From Mesorhizobium zhangyense (GTDB lineage: Bacteria > Pseudomonadota > Alphaproteobacteria > Rhizobiales > Rhizobiaceae), in the NCBI RefSeq assembly GCF_011045115.1, contig NZ_JAAKZG010000011.1:1-64000 (forward strand): DNA of 64,000 nt. Reading direction: 5' to 3'. Position 1 is the first letter of the stretch. The number at the start of each line of letters is the position of its first letter. Below the pieces are notes generated by a model. The model ran no database searches. It was not told the origin of the DNA and worked only from the letters and a program-made list of their open reading frames with translations. The translations under genes and the position numbers were made by a program. Of this stretch, positions 15,874-25,010 are shown piece by piece.

Positions 15874-17322
15874 TCAGGCTTCCTGAGCGCCCCAGCCGGA
15901 AATGGCCTTGACCTCGAGAAAGTCCTCGAGACCCCATTTGCCGCCTTCCCGGCCGAGGCCCGACTGCTTGTAGCCGCCGAACGGGCTGCCCGAGCCGCGC
16001 GAGGCGCCATTGATCTGCACCATGCCGGCGCGCAGGCGGCGCGCGACGCGATGGGCCTTTTCCTCGTCACCGGTCTGGATGTAGCTCGACAGGCCATAGG
16101 GCGTGTCGTTGGCGATGGCGATGGCATCTTCCTCGCTGTCGAAGGGGATCATCGTCAGCACCGGCCCAAAAACTTCCTCCTGGGCGATGCGCATGTCGTT
16201 CGACACGTCGGCAAAGACGGTCGGGCGCACGAAATAGCCGCGGTTGAAACCTTCCGGACGGCCAAGCCCGCCGGCGACGAGCCGCGCGCCTTCCTTGATG
16301 CCGACATCGATCAGGCCCTGGATCTTGTCGAACTGCGCTTCCGAGACGACCGGGCCGATATGATCGCCGTCGTCGGTCGGGTTGCCGACCTTGGCGTTCT
16401 TGGCAAAGTCGGCCGCGACTTCGACGGCGCGGTCATAGACCGAGCGCTCGACCAGCATCCGGGTCGGCGCGTTGCAGGACTGGCCGGTGTTTTCGAAGCA
16501 ATGGGCAAGACCGCGATGCACGGCAGCCTGAAGGTCGCTGTCGGCGAAGACGATGTTGGGCGACTTGCCGCCGAGTTCCAGCGTCACGCGCTTGACCGTC
16601 TCGGCCGCAGCCTTGGTGACGGCGATGCCGGCGCGGGTGGAGCCGGTGAATGACATCATGTCGATGCCGGGATGGCGCGACATCGCCTCGCCGACGGTCG
16701 GGCCGTCGCCATTGACCATGTTGAACACGCCGGCCGGGAAGCCTGCCTCCTCCATCATCTCGGCAAAGACGATCGACGACATCGGCGCGATTTCGGACGG
16801 CTTCAGAACCACGGTGCAGCCGGCGGCGATGGCCGGCACGACCTTCAGCGTCACCTGGTTCATCGGCCAGTTCCACGGCGTGATCAGGCCGCAGACGCCG
16901 ATCGGCTCATGGACGATGCGGTCGTTGGGGGCGATATCGCTCAGCCGGTGCTCGAAGTCGAAATTCTTCAGCGTGCGGATGAAGCTCTTGATGTGGCTGA
17001 CGCCGACGGCTGCCTGGGATTCGGTCGCGAGCTTGATCGGCGCGCCCATTTCCGAGGAGATGGCGCCGGCCATGTCGGGCAAGCGCTTCTTGTAGGCTTC
17101 GAGCAGCTTTTCGAGATATTCGACGCGCTCCTCGCGGCTGGTGCGGCTCCAGCTGTCGAACGCCTTGCGCGCGGCTGCGACAGCCTTGTCGACATCGGCA
17201 CTCGAGCCGAGCGAGATGACGGCAAAGGCCTGCTCGTCGGCGGGATTGATGACCTCCAGCTCCCTGGGCGCGACCGGAGCCGTCCATTTTCCATCGATGA
17301 AGAAATCTGTCTTGCGCAGCAT
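15874..17322 (-). CDS. NAD(P)+-dependent aldehyde dehydrogenase
   Basis: A 482-residue member of the ALDH superfamily, which oxidises aldehydes to acids. Active-site residues are present: N151 in TPWNWP, E249 in TLELGGKSP and the nucleophile C283 in FENTGQSCNAPTR. Length is normal. The substrate cannot be assigned; the sequence is of the broad 4-hydroxymuconic-semialdehyde/aldehyde dehydrogenase type. It appears monocistronic. A perfect 12-bp palindrome lies about 70 bp upstream. Confidence 0.92.
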   Translation of the reverse strand: MLRKTDFFIDGKWTAPVAPRELEVINPADEQAFAVISLGSSADVDKAVAAARKAFDSWSRTSREERVEYLEKLLEAYKKRLPDMAGAISSEMGAPIKLATESQAAVGVSHIKSFIRTLKNFDFEHRLSDIAPNDRIVHEPIGVCGLITPWNWPMNQVTLKVVPAIAAGCTVVLKPSEIAPMSSIVFAEMMEEAGFPAGVFNMVNGDGPTVGEAMSRHPGIDMMSFTGSTRAGIAVTKAAAETVKRVTLELGGKSPNIVFADSDLQAAVHRGLAHCFENTGQSCNAPTRMLVERSVYDRAVEVAADFAKNAKVGNPTDDGDHIGPVVSEAQFDKIQGLIDVGIKEGARLVAGGLGRPEGFNRGYFVRPTVFADVSNDMRIAQEEVFGPVLTMIPFDSEEDAIAIANDTPYGLSSYIQTGDEEKAHRVARRLRAGMVQINGASRGSGSPFGGYKQSGLGREGGKWGLEDFLEVKAISGWGAQEA

Positions 17323-17392
17323 CTTTTATCTCCTTTGGTGACGGCTGTTGAGGTCGACGACGCAAGCATCGTTGCGGCGCTCGCGACCTGCT

Positions 17393-17404
17393 CTTTAGCT
17401 AAAG
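17393..17404. promoter_or_regulatory. 12-bp palindrome upstream of aldehyde dehydrogenase
   Basis: CTTTAGCTAAAG is a perfect palindrome about 70 bp upstream of the aldehyde dehydrogenase ATG. It could be an operator; no regulator gene is adjacent. Confidence 0.25.
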
Positions 17405-17626
17405 ACGCATAAAGCAAGGTTCAAATGGCGTGGCTATCACAGACCTCGCCGTGGCGCTCAAGAGTCCCGCCTGTGGCCCAATGGTTTCGGCCACAAAGCA
17501 CAATCGTCGCGCGTTTCCTGCAACAGCTTCAACCAAACTGCCACATCCTGTCAGGACATTTTCCCCTGCGGGATGGCCGAGAATTGAAGCGCCCCCTATA
17601 AATCCGCTCCCAATCGAGCAACCATC

Positions 17627-18865
17627 ATGACAGTCCTCTCCGGCTCGCGCCGCCAGGCGGCAATCGCCTTCATTCTCGTCACCGCCGTACTCGACGTCGT
17701 GGCAATGGGCATCATCATTCCGGTGCTGCCCTCGCTGATCGAGGAATTCGTCGGTTCGAATGCCGAGGCCGGCTGGATCAACGGCGTCTTCGTGGCGCTG
17801 TGGGCCGGCATGCAATTCGTGGCATCTCCGATCATCGGCTCGCTGTCGGATCGCTACGGCCGGCGGCCGGTGATCCTGCTCTCCACCGTCGGGCTCGCCG
17901 CCGACTACGTGCTGATGGCGGTCGCGCCAAACCTGTGGTGGCTGGCGCTCGGCCGCATCATCGCCGGCATCACCTCGTCGAGCTTCACCACCGTCTTCGC
18001 CTATATGGCCGATATCACGGCACCGGAGGAACGCGCCCGCGGCTACGGCCTGATTGGTGCTGCCTTCAGCGCCGGCTTCGTCGCTGGCCCGCTGCTCGGT
18101 GGCGTGCTCGGCGAGATTTCACCGCGCGCGCCCTTCTGGTTCGCTGCCGGCATGAGCGGCATCGCCTTCCTCTACGGCCTGTTCGCCTTGCCGGAATCGC
18201 TTGTCCCGGCCAAGCGCATGCAGTTCTCCTGGAAACGCGCCAATCCCTTCGGCGCGATGATGCTGCTGCGCTCGCATACCGAACTGCTGGGGCTGGCCTT
18301 CGTGACCTTCCTGCTGCACTTCGCCCACCACGTCTTTTCCGCCGTCTTCGTGCTCTATGCCGCCTATCGCTATGGCTGGCACGCCTGGGAGGTCGGCGTG
18401 CTGCTGGCGATGGTCGGCGTGCTCGACATGATCGTGCAGGGCGCGCTCGTCGGCCCGGCGGTCAAGCGCTTCGGCGACCGCGCCACCATGGTCTTCGGCC
18501 TGTTCGGCGGCGCCGTCGGCATCGCCTGCATGGGGCTGGCGCCGACCGGCCTGCTGTTCACGCTGGCGATGTTCCCGAATGCGCTGTGGGGCCTTGCCAT
18601 GCCGACGCTGCAATCGCTGATGACGCGGCGTGTTTCGGAGTCGGAACAAGGCCAGCTCCAGGGTGCCAATATGAGCGTCGCCAGCATCGCCGGCGTCGCC
18701 TCGCCGCTGTTCTTCGGCGCCGTCTATGCCTTCACCTTGCGCGACGGCTCGTGGCTGCCCTATCCCGGCGCGTCCTTCCTGATAGCGGCAGCGGTGCTTC
18801 TATGCGCAGCGATTTTGGGCTGGGTGGTGGCGCGGCAGGCGGGCCGGGCAACAAGCTTAAGATAA
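17627..18865 (+). CDS. TCR/Tet-type MFS transporter
   Basis: A 412-residue 12-helix drug:H+ antiporter. The first-loop motif SLSDRYGRRPVILLS and the pattern VAMGIIIPVLPSLIEEF, FAYMADITAPEERARGYGLIGAAFSAGFVAGPLLGG are those of the TetA branch. Chromosomal members are common in rhizobia and have not generally been tied to tetracycline resistance. No TetR repressor gene is divergent from it, unlike plasmid tetA. The 300 bp upstream hold no gene. Substrate unknown. Confidence 0.85.
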   Translation: MTVLSGSRRQAAIAFILVTAVLDVVAMGIIIPVLPSLIEEFVGSNAEAGWINGVFVALWAGMQFVASPIIGSLSDRYGRRPVILLSTVGLAADYVLMAVAPNLWWLALGRIIAGITSSSFTTVFAYMADITAPEERARGYGLIGAAFSAGFVAGPLLGGVLGEISPRAPFWFAAGMSGIAFLYGLFALPESLVPAKRMQFSWKRANPFGAMMLLRSHTELLGLAFVTFLLHFAHHVFSAVFVLYAAYRYGWHAWEVGVLLAMVGVLDMIVQGALVGPAVKRFGDRATMVFGLFGGAVGIACMGLAPTGLLFTLAMFPNALWGLAMPTLQSLMTRRVSESEQGQLQGANMSVASIAGVASPLFFGAVYAFTLRDGSWLPYPGASFLIAAAVLLCAAILGWVVARQAGRATSLR

Positions 18866-19040
18866 GGTTATCGGAAATCAGGCCAGAGCAGCGAAATCAC
18901 GCCTGAAATCCTGACAATATATTACCCCAGGACTCCAAAGTTGTTCCCTCGCCTTGGAACCGCAGGAGGCTTGCCGCATTTGCTGCCACATTTGGCTCCT
19001 ACCGCCTCGGCATGTTCAACCTTGGAGCCCTCCCCGAAAG

Positions 19041-19397
19041 ATGAAGATCACTAGAACCGCGATCTGCGCGGTAACGATGACGGCCGGCCTGATGGTCGCC
19101 GCTTCCGCAGGAACCGCCTCGGCCCAGTGCGGCCGCGCTTCCTGGTACGCCCTCACCTCCAAGACCGCATCGGGTGAACGCATGAACCCCTCCGCCATGA
19201 CCGCCGCGCATCGCAGCCTGCCCTTCGGCACCAAGCTGCGCGTCACCAACAAGAACAACGGCCGCAGCGTCATCGTGCGCATCAACGATCGTGGACCGTT
19301 CATCAAGGGCCGCGTGCTCGACGTATCGAAGGCCGCCGCCCGGAGCCTCGGCTTTATCGGCTCGGGTCACACCGCTGTTTGTATGGCGAAGGCCTGA
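19041..19397 (+). CDS. RlpA-like double-psi beta-barrel protein, secreted
   Basis: About 118 residues with a Sec signal peptide ending near AGTASA. The rest is one RlpA-type double-psi beta-barrel: ASWYALTSKTASGERMNPSAMTAAH, LPFGTKLRVTNKNNGRSVIVRINDRGPF and VLDVSKAAARSLGF. RlpA proteins bind or cleave denuded peptidoglycan glycans at septa and poles; this short form lacks a SPOR domain and a lipobox cysteine, so it should be soluble in the periplasm. The frame extends upstream to 18954 but the ATG at 19041 puts the signal peptide first. Its 3' end overlaps the convergent ATP-grasp gene by 31 bp. Confidence 0.88.
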   Translation: MKITRTAICAVTMTAGLMVAASAGTASAQCGRASWYALTSKTASGERMNPSAMTAAHRSLPFGTKLRVTNKNNGRSVIVRINDRGPFIKGRVLDVSKAAARSLGFIGSGHTAVCMAKA

Positions 19398-20446
19398 AAT
19401 CTATTCGCCGCAGTCGCGGCGATCGCCTCGGCCAGTTCGAGCCCCCATTGCGTCCTGCAATAGGCGCGGAAGTCGAAACAGGGCAGGCCGGGGCAGACTT
19501 CGAATTCGATGAGGTGGACGGTGTCGTCCGCCTCCACGCGAAAATCCATCGAGAACACATCGCGCAGGCCGAGCGTCTGCATCAGCCGCATGGCGATGGC
19601 GTTGATGCGCCCGGCCGCAACCGGCTGACTTTTCGCGACCGGCACCAGTTCCGGCTCGGCATAGCTGCCTGCGACCCTCGCTTCCGCGCCGGTCTCGCCA
19701 TAGAGCGCGAGGCTGTCTTCCATGGTCTGGAAATCGCCGCCTGAATCGACGAAGAAAATGCCCAGCGCCTCCGCACCTGCATCGGGTGTCAGCCCGAGAA
19801 AGCTCAGCCGCACATTGCGGCCCGCAACATAGGGCTGGACGATCACATCGTCGCGGTAGGCGGCAAAGACGCGGCGGCTGAGTTCCAGCGCATGGCTGGC
19901 AGTCTCGCAACGCGAGTCGGCATAGATGCCGATCTTGGCGCCCAGACGGTTCGGCTTGACGAAATAGCCCGTCACCGAGGCCGGTGGTTCCACCAGCCAG
20001 CGCCCGTTCCGCGCCAGCCCCGCCTGCGGCACCGGCATGTCGAGAGCTGCAAGCACGGCGCCCGAGCGGAACTTGTCCTGGCAGAGCGCAAAAAGCGAAT
20101 CGTCCGAACCCAGCGTCGGCAGGCCGTTCAACCGCGCCAGAGCGGGGCCAGCACTGCCACGGAAATAGGCGACGCCGTCGCTGATCGTCCACACCAGCGT
20201 GTTTTTGGGATCGCGCCCGGCAAGTGCCGTCGCCGCATCGTCCAATGCAACGGGTTCGAAGCGCAGGCCGCGGCGAGCACAGGCCGCTTCCATCGCGCCG
20301 AACTCCGGCGCGATATCGGTCGACTGCGCCAGATAGGACGAAATCTCCGCCGCGCGGGCAGTCGGAAAGCCGTCAGCCACCAGCCGGTCGAAGCAGGCTT
20401 TTTCGGGCTCGTAGATGAAGATCAGCGTCGGTGACTGACTGGGCAT
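19367..20446 (-). CDS. ATP-grasp protein, D-Ala-D-Ala ligase-like
   Basis: A 359-residue ATP-grasp-fold protein. The central part (GYFVKPNRLGAKIGI, DDVIVQPYVAGRNVRLSFLG) and the C-terminal DVFSMDFRVEADDTVHLIEFEVCPGLPCFDF follow D-alanine-D-alanine ligase architecture. In Ddl enzymes the equivalent of EFEVCPG is E-x-N-x-x-PG, so the magnesium-ligand asparagine seems replaced, and the N-terminal third does not resemble Ddl. A carboxylate-amine ligase with an unknown substrate is the safest reading. It stands alone between RlpA and the galactoside operon. Confidence 0.75.
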   Translation of the reverse strand: MPSQSPTLIFIYEPEKACFDRLVADGFPTARAAEISSYLAQSTDIAPEFGAMEAACARRGLRFEPVALDDAATALAGRDPKNTLVWTISDGVAYFRGSAGPALARLNGLPTLGSDDSLFALCQDKFRSGAVLAALDMPVPQAGLARNGRWLVEPPASVTGYFVKPNRLGAKIGIYADSRCETASHALELSRRVFAAYRDDVIVQPYVAGRNVRLSFLGLTPDAGAEALGIFFVDSGGDFQTMEDSLALYGETGAEARVAGSYAEPELVPVAKSQPVAAGRINAIAMRLMQTLGLRDVFSMDFRVEADDTVHLIEFEVCPGLPCFDFRAYCRTQWGLELAEAIAATAANRFQAFAIQTAV

Positions 20447-20576
20447 TTTTCAAGCATTCCTCGGAGGCGTGACAGCGCGAGAATCGCACCGCACCGGAAA
20501 ACAGCTTGCGCGAAATCGACCTCGGCGAGGCGCTGGCGTGACAGTGGGTGTGACGACGATGTTGAAGCGCCGCACC

Positions 20577-22547
20577 CTACTCGCGCCTGAACACCGCCAC
20601 GCCGCATGGCTCCAGCAATTCACTGCCAAGCAGCAGCGATTTCCCGTCCGTCCACTGGCTTATATCGACCGGCTCCGGTCCATAGTTGAAGATGTAGCGC
20701 ATCGGGCCGTTGTCGCGGATGCGGATGTCGCGCGGCAGGCGGTGGATGGCGATGCCGGCCTTGCCGCACAGATATTCAACCACGCGCGCGGCATAGGCGG
20801 CGTTGGGCTGGCCGGTGAGATAGTGGAAGGCACCGCCAGCGTCGCAGCAGAAGGCAATCTCGTGGTCCTGCGTCCGGTCGATGACGCGAACGCCCTCGCC
20901 GGCGACGAGGAACTCGCGCCAGGTCTCGAAGGCCGAAACATTGGCAGGCTCCTCGATGGCAATCGCGAAGGGCGGTTCGAACGTTTCCGAGCGCCTGACC
21001 TTCACCGGAATGCGGCCCTGCAGACCCTCGCCCGGCGGCAGTGCATCAGGAATGCGGAAGTCGGGTGTGCGCGACCCAGTTCGCGGGCCGGCAAGCACGA
21101 TCTGGCCATCGGCCCCGAGGGCTGCGGCAAGCGCTTCCGAGACCGAGAACAGGCCGGGCAGGAGAACGAGCCTGTAGCCTTGCACCGCTTCCGGCCTGGC
21201 CGGCACGATGTCGACCGAGATGCCGAGCGCGCGCAGGGCGCGGTAGAAAATCAGGATCAGGCGCGCATAGGAAAAGGATTTTCCCTGCGGCTGGATCGAC
21301 CAGGCCCAGGCGCTTTCATAGTCGAAGACGATGGCAACCTTTGCCGCCGCCGTCTCGACTTTGGCGCCCAGATTTTCCAGTTCGCGCGAAACCGCACGCA
21401 CGACGTGAAAGGCTTCGTTGGGCGTCGCATCCGGCAGCAACAGGCCCTCATGCATCTGCTCCTGCCCGAAGGGCGCCTGGCGCCAGCGGAAATAGCTGAC
21501 CACCTCCGCACTCGCGGCAAAAGCCTCCCACGCCCACAGGCGGATGGCTCCGGGTGCGGGCGCGGGATTGTGGGCCGCCCAGTTCACCGGGCCAGGCTGC
21601 TGCTCCATGACCCACCAGCGGCCACGCCCGCAGGCACGATAGAGATCGTGGTTGAAGGCCTGGAAATCGGGATCGCCCACGCGCATGTAGCGCTGCCTGC
21701 GCTCTGGATCGGAGCTGTTTTCGAGAAAGCCGAGCGGATAGGAATCCCACGAAGCGGCATCGAGATCGGCACACAGGGCAAAATGGTCGAAGCCGGTGAA
21801 GCCGCCCATGAAATTGTGCAGGATCGTGCGGCCCGGCGAATGCTTTCTGATGATGTCGGTCTGGAGCCGGTTGAAGGCCACCACCTGTTCCGACGCATAG
21901 CGCCGGAAATCCAGCCGGTGCGCCGGAGCCGCTTCGGTGACGGCGAGATTGGGCAGTTCGATCTCGTCGAAGGAACGATATTCCATCGACCAGAACACGG
22001 TGCCCCACGCCCGGTTCAGCGCCTGCGGCGACTGGTATTTTCGCGACAGCCAGTCGCGAAAGCCGGCAAGGGCTGTGCTGGAATAGCTGAGCACCGTATC
22101 GTGGCAGCCATATTCATTGTCGGTCTGCCAGGCGACGATGCCGGGATGGGCGCCAAAGCGCTCGGCCAGTGCGGTGACGATGCGGGCGCATTCGGCGCGA
22201 TAGAGAAGATGGCTGAAGCAGTAGTGCCGCCGCGAGCCAAAACCGCGAACGCGGCCTTCGGCATCGACCGCCAGCATATCGGGCATGGAATCGACCAGCC
22301 ATTTGGGCGGCGTCGCTGTCGGCGTGCCGAGCACGATGGCCAGGCCCTCGCCGTGCAATATCTCGATGGCGCGCCGGAGCCAGTCGAAATCGTAGCGGCC
22401 GGGCTCCGGTTCGAGCCGCGACCAGGCAAATTCGCCGATGCGCACAAGGCCGATGCCGGCTTCGCGCATCATGCGCGCGTCGATCGCCCAGCGCTCCTCC
22501 GGCCAGTGTTCGGGATAGTAGCAGACGCCGAGTTTCTGGACGGTCAT
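20577..22547 (-). CDS. Beta-galactosidase, glycoside hydrolase family 42
   Basis: A 656-residue GH42 enzyme of normal length: catalytic TIM barrel (about 1-380), trimerisation domain (about 390-590) and a small C-terminal beta domain. The acid/base is E145 in TDNEYG and the nucleophile E315 in VMEQQPGPVNW. It begins with LGVCYYPEHWPEERW, typical of the family. No signal peptide, so it acts on imported beta-galactosides, releasing galactose. It starts 15 bp after the SMP-30 gene and is the last gene of an operon that can oxidise galactose. Confidence 0.95.
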   Translation of the reverse strand: MTVQKLGVCYYPEHWPEERWAIDARMMREAGIGLVRIGEFAWSRLEPEPGRYDFDWLRRAIEILHGEGLAIVLGTPTATPPKWLVDSMPDMLAVDAEGRVRGFGSRRHYCFSHLLYRAECARIVTALAERFGAHPGIVAWQTDNEYGCHDTVLSYSSTALAGFRDWLSRKYQSPQALNRAWGTVFWSMEYRSFDEIELPNLAVTEAAPAHRLDFRRYASEQVVAFNRLQTDIIRKHSPGRTILHNFMGGFTGFDHFALCADLDAASWDSYPLGFLENSSDPERRQRYMRVGDPDFQAFNHDLYRACGRGRWWVMEQQPGPVNWAAHNPAPAPGAIRLWAWEAFAASAEVVSYFRWRQAPFGQEQMHEGLLLPDATPNEAFHVVRAVSRELENLGAKVETAAAKVAIVFDYESAWAWSIQPQGKSFSYARLILIFYRALRALGISVDIVPARPEAVQGYRLVLLPGLFSVSEALAAALGADGQIVLAGPRTGSRTPDFRIPDALPPGEGLQGRIPVKVRRSETFEPPFAIAIEEPANVSAFETWREFLVAGEGVRVIDRTQDHEIAFCCDAGGAFHYLTGQPNAAYAARVVEYLCGKAGIAIHRLPRDIRIRDNGPMRYIFNYGPEPVDISQWTDGKSLLLGSELLEPCGVAVFRRE

Positions 22548-22562
22548 CGGCGCGATCCCAGC

Positions 22563-23441
22563 TCAGATCAGGACGCGCGGCTCGAAACGGCCTTTCACCG
22601 GCAGGTCCAGCAGCAAGGTCTTGCCGGCCGTCCGGTCGGCCTTTCGCGCCGCCGCATCCATGCCCTCCTGAGCGGTGGTGACGGCAAGGCGGTCCGCATT
22701 CGCGCCGACAAAGGCCGGGCAGGAAGGCTGCAGCGTACCGACCTCGATGGTGCGGATGCGCTTGCCGTCGGGCGAATAGGCATCGATGCAGGACGCACCC
22801 CAGCGCGCGTTCCACAGCACGCCCTCGGCATCGACCACCGAACCGTCGAGATCGCCCTTCTTGCCGCCGTGGTCGAAAAACACCTTCGGTTCGCCGACCG
22901 GCAGGCCGGTCTCGGGATCGCAGCCGACGCGGTAGAGAATGTTCTCTTTGCTGTCGGTGTAATAGGCGGTCGCCCCGTCCGGCGAAAAGCAGATCGAATT
23001 CGGGATCGAAATGTCGGGAAACAGTTTTCGGAACTCGCCCTTGAAAAACCAGTAGATCGAGCCGGCCTTGCGCTCGGCTTTTTTGCCCATCGTGCTGATC
23101 CAGAACGCGCCGCATGGGTGGACGCGCGAATCATTGGAGCGGGTCGACGGATCGTCCGCCTCGATGGCGAAATGCGGCGTGACCGCACCGGTCCGGACGT
23201 CGCGGATGTTCAGCCCGGTTTCGGTCATCAGCAGTTGATGGCCCTCGTTGATGACAGCCAGCGCGCTCGTCATCTCCGGCAGGTCGTGGACAATCGTCTC
23301 GCCGCCGGCGACCCGCTTTTCGAGAAGCTTCTTGCCCAGAATATCGAACCAGAACAGCGTGTCGGTGGCCGGGTCGTAGGTCGGGCCTTCACCGAGATGG
23401 CAGACATGATCAGACAGGATCGAGACGCCGGTTTCATCCAT
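22563..23441 (-). CDS. SMP-30/gluconolactonase-family sugar lactonase
   Basis: A 292-residue six-bladed beta-propeller lactonase. Family landmarks include LGEGPTYDPATDTLFWFDI near the N-terminus, the SRVHPCGAFWISTMG segment and ICFSPDGATAYYTDS. The ATG at 23441 follows GGAGGAAAGCTCG and overlaps the aldolase stop by 8 bp; upstream in-frame starts are less likely. With a galactose-dehydrogenase-like SDR, dgoK and dgoA in the same operon, hydrolysis of galactono-lactone to galactonate is the expected reaction. Confidence 0.9.
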   Translation of the reverse strand: MDETGVSILSDHVCHLGEGPTYDPATDTLFWFDILGKKLLEKRVAGGETIVHDLPEMTSALAVINEGHQLLMTETGLNIRDVRTGAVTPHFAIEADDPSTRSNDSRVHPCGAFWISTMGKKAERKAGSIYWFFKGEFRKLFPDISIPNSICFSPDGATAYYTDSKENILYRVGCDPETGLPVGEPKVFFDHGGKKGDLDGSVVDAEGVLWNARWGASCIDAYSPDGKRIRTIEVGTLQPSCPAFVGANADRLAVTTAQEGMDAAARKADRTAGKTLLLDLPVKGRFEPRVLI

Positions 23442-24072
23442 CGAGCTTTCCTCCGAAAACGGCATCATAGGCGCTGACGGCCGCATGCGCACGGTCGCGA
23501 ACGTCTGCCACGGTCATGCCCGGCTTGAACAGGCTCGAGCCGAGCCCGAAGGTGCGGACGCCAACCTTGGCGTAGCCGGCGAAATCCACCTCCGAAACAC
23601 CGCCGACGACACCGACGACGGTCTCGGCCGGAAGAACGGCCTTGATAGCCCCTATGCCGCCTGGTCCGAGCACGCTTGCCGGGAAGAATTTCAGCGCCGA
23701 TGCGCCAAGGCCTATCGCCTGGAAGGCTTCGGTGGGGGTGAATATGCCGGGCATGGTGACCATGCCATGGTGGTTCGCGCGGTTCATGACTCCAGCATCG
23801 ATGTTGGGGCTGACCAGAAGCCGCCCGCCTGCGTCATGCAGCCGGTCGACATCGTGCGGTGTCAGCACCGTACCCGCGCCGATCAACGCCTTCGGCAGTT
23901 TCGCGACCAGGCTTTCGATGGAGGTGAAAGGCTCCGACGAATTGAGCGGCACTTCGATGGCCTCGATGCCGGCTTCGAAAATCGCGCTGCCGATGTCGAC
24001 CGCCTCTTGCGGCTTCAAGCCACGGAGGATGGCTACAAGGCCGCGCCGAAGTTCTGGAAATGGTGTCGTCAT
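23434..24072 (-). CDS. dgoA: 2-dehydro-3-deoxy-6-phosphogalactonate aldolase
   Basis: A 212-residue KDPG/KDPGal-class I aldolase that splits 2-keto-3-deoxy-6-phosphogalactonate into pyruvate and glyceraldehyde 3-phosphate. The general base E40 (AIEVPLNSS) and the Schiff-base lysine K128 (ALKFFPAS) are present. The PLNSS motif is the galactonate-specific variant. It overlaps the kinase gene upstream by 4 bp and the lactonase gene downstream by 8 bp, so translation is probably coupled. Confidence 0.94.
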   Translation of the reverse strand: MTTPFPELRRGLVAILRGLKPQEAVDIGSAIFEAGIEAIEVPLNSSEPFTSIESLVAKLPKALIGAGTVLTPHDVDRLHDAGGRLLVSPNIDAGVMNRANHHGMVTMPGIFTPTEAFQAIGLGASALKFFPASVLGPGGIGAIKAVLPAETVVGVVGGVSEVDFAGYAKVGVRTFGLGSSLFKPGMTVADVRDRAHAAVSAYDAVFGGKLDG

Positions 24073-25010
24073 GCCTGCGTTCCGATGCTGCCAATCATGC
24101 CATTGTGCCTTGCCGCCGCAAACAGGCCGGCGCGTACCACCGCATCGCCATCGACAATGCGGACCTCGCGGCCTGCCATGTTCAAGGCGGCTTCATAGAG
24201 CTTCGCCAGGCTACTCGACGCGACCAACGTAACCGGACCGCCCACCCCGGCAAAGCGCCTCCCCGCCGAGGCGATCTCTGCGCCGATCAGCAGGCCGGAA
24301 AGGGCAGCCGCCGCATCGGCCGGCGAAAGGTCGAGAAGCAAACTCGAGGCGCGGATGCGAAAAAGATGCGCGCCGATATCGCCGCCCTCCGACAGCGCAT
24401 TTGCGCACCAGTGCCGGAAGGTCGCGTTGTCCGGCAAAACGGAAGCCGGGCTTTCGCCGAGCGAGTGCCGAAGAATCGACTGGCGCGACAGCAGCGAAAA
24501 CAGCTCGCCGGTCAGCCAGCTGCCGAAACCGGAGACGGTGCCGTCATTCGTCTCGACCCATTTCGAATGCGTGCCCGGCATGCAGACGAGATGACTTCCC
24601 ACCGAAAGCTCGGCGATGCCCGCAAGCTGCGTTTCCTCGCCGCGCATGACATCCGGCGCGCTTTCATCACGCTGCGCGATGCCCGGAATGATGCGCACAT
24701 CGCGGCGCGCGCCGGGCGCTGTTACTGCGCCAGCGAGAATGTCGCCGACGGATGCAGGGACAAACACATAGGGTGCCTCGATCCAGCCCTGACGCGAGCC
24801 GGCCATGCCGCAGATGATCACTGAGAGCGTTGCCGGCGCACCCATGGCATCGAGATGGCTCTCAAGCACGTCGGAAAAGCCGCCCGGCTTTACCGCCAGC
24901 AGTCCCTCGGCGCTGCGCCGCTCGGCAAGCGCATTGCCATCGGCATCCAGAAGCCAGACGCGCAGATGCGATGTGCCCCAATCGGCTGCGGCGATTGCCG
25001 GGTTTGGCAT
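24069..25010 (-). CDS. dgoK: 2-dehydro-3-deoxygalactonokinase
   Basis: A 313-residue DgoK. The N-terminal AAADWGTSHLRVWLLD, the ICGMAGSRQGWIEAPYV segment and VCMPGTHSKWV are diagnostic. It phosphorylates 2-keto-3-deoxygalactonate at C6 using ATP, feeding the adjacent aldolase. The ATG at 25010 shares one base with the TAA of the SDR gene; the longer frame upstream lies inside that gene and is rejected. Confidence 0.93.
   Translation of the reverse strand: MPNPAIAAADWGTSHLRVWLLDADGNALAERRSAEGLLAVKPGGFSDVLESHLDAMGAPATLSVIICGMAGSRQGWIEAPYVFVPASVGDILAGAVTAPGARRDVRIIPGIAQRDESAPDVMRGEETQLAGIAELSVGSHLVCMPGTHSKWVETNDGTVSGFGSWLTGELFSLLSRQSILRHSLGESPASVLPDNATFRHWCANALSEGGDIGAHLFRIRASSLLLDLSPADAAAALSGLLIGAEIASAGRRFAGVGGPVTLVASSSLAKLYEAALNMAGREVRIVDGDAVVRAGLFAAARHNGMIGSIGTQA

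Noticed and set aside
17627-18865. Tetracycline resistance gene
   Set aside because: The MFS protein is of the TetA branch but has no divergent tetR and such chromosomal relatives are common in rhizobia; resistance is not supported by sequence alone.
20469-23477. Open frame of about 1000 codons on the plus strand
   Set aside because: It lies antisense to the GH42 and SMP-30 genes, which have clear catalytic motifs. High-GC codon bias leaves antisense frames open; its protein has no recognisable domain.
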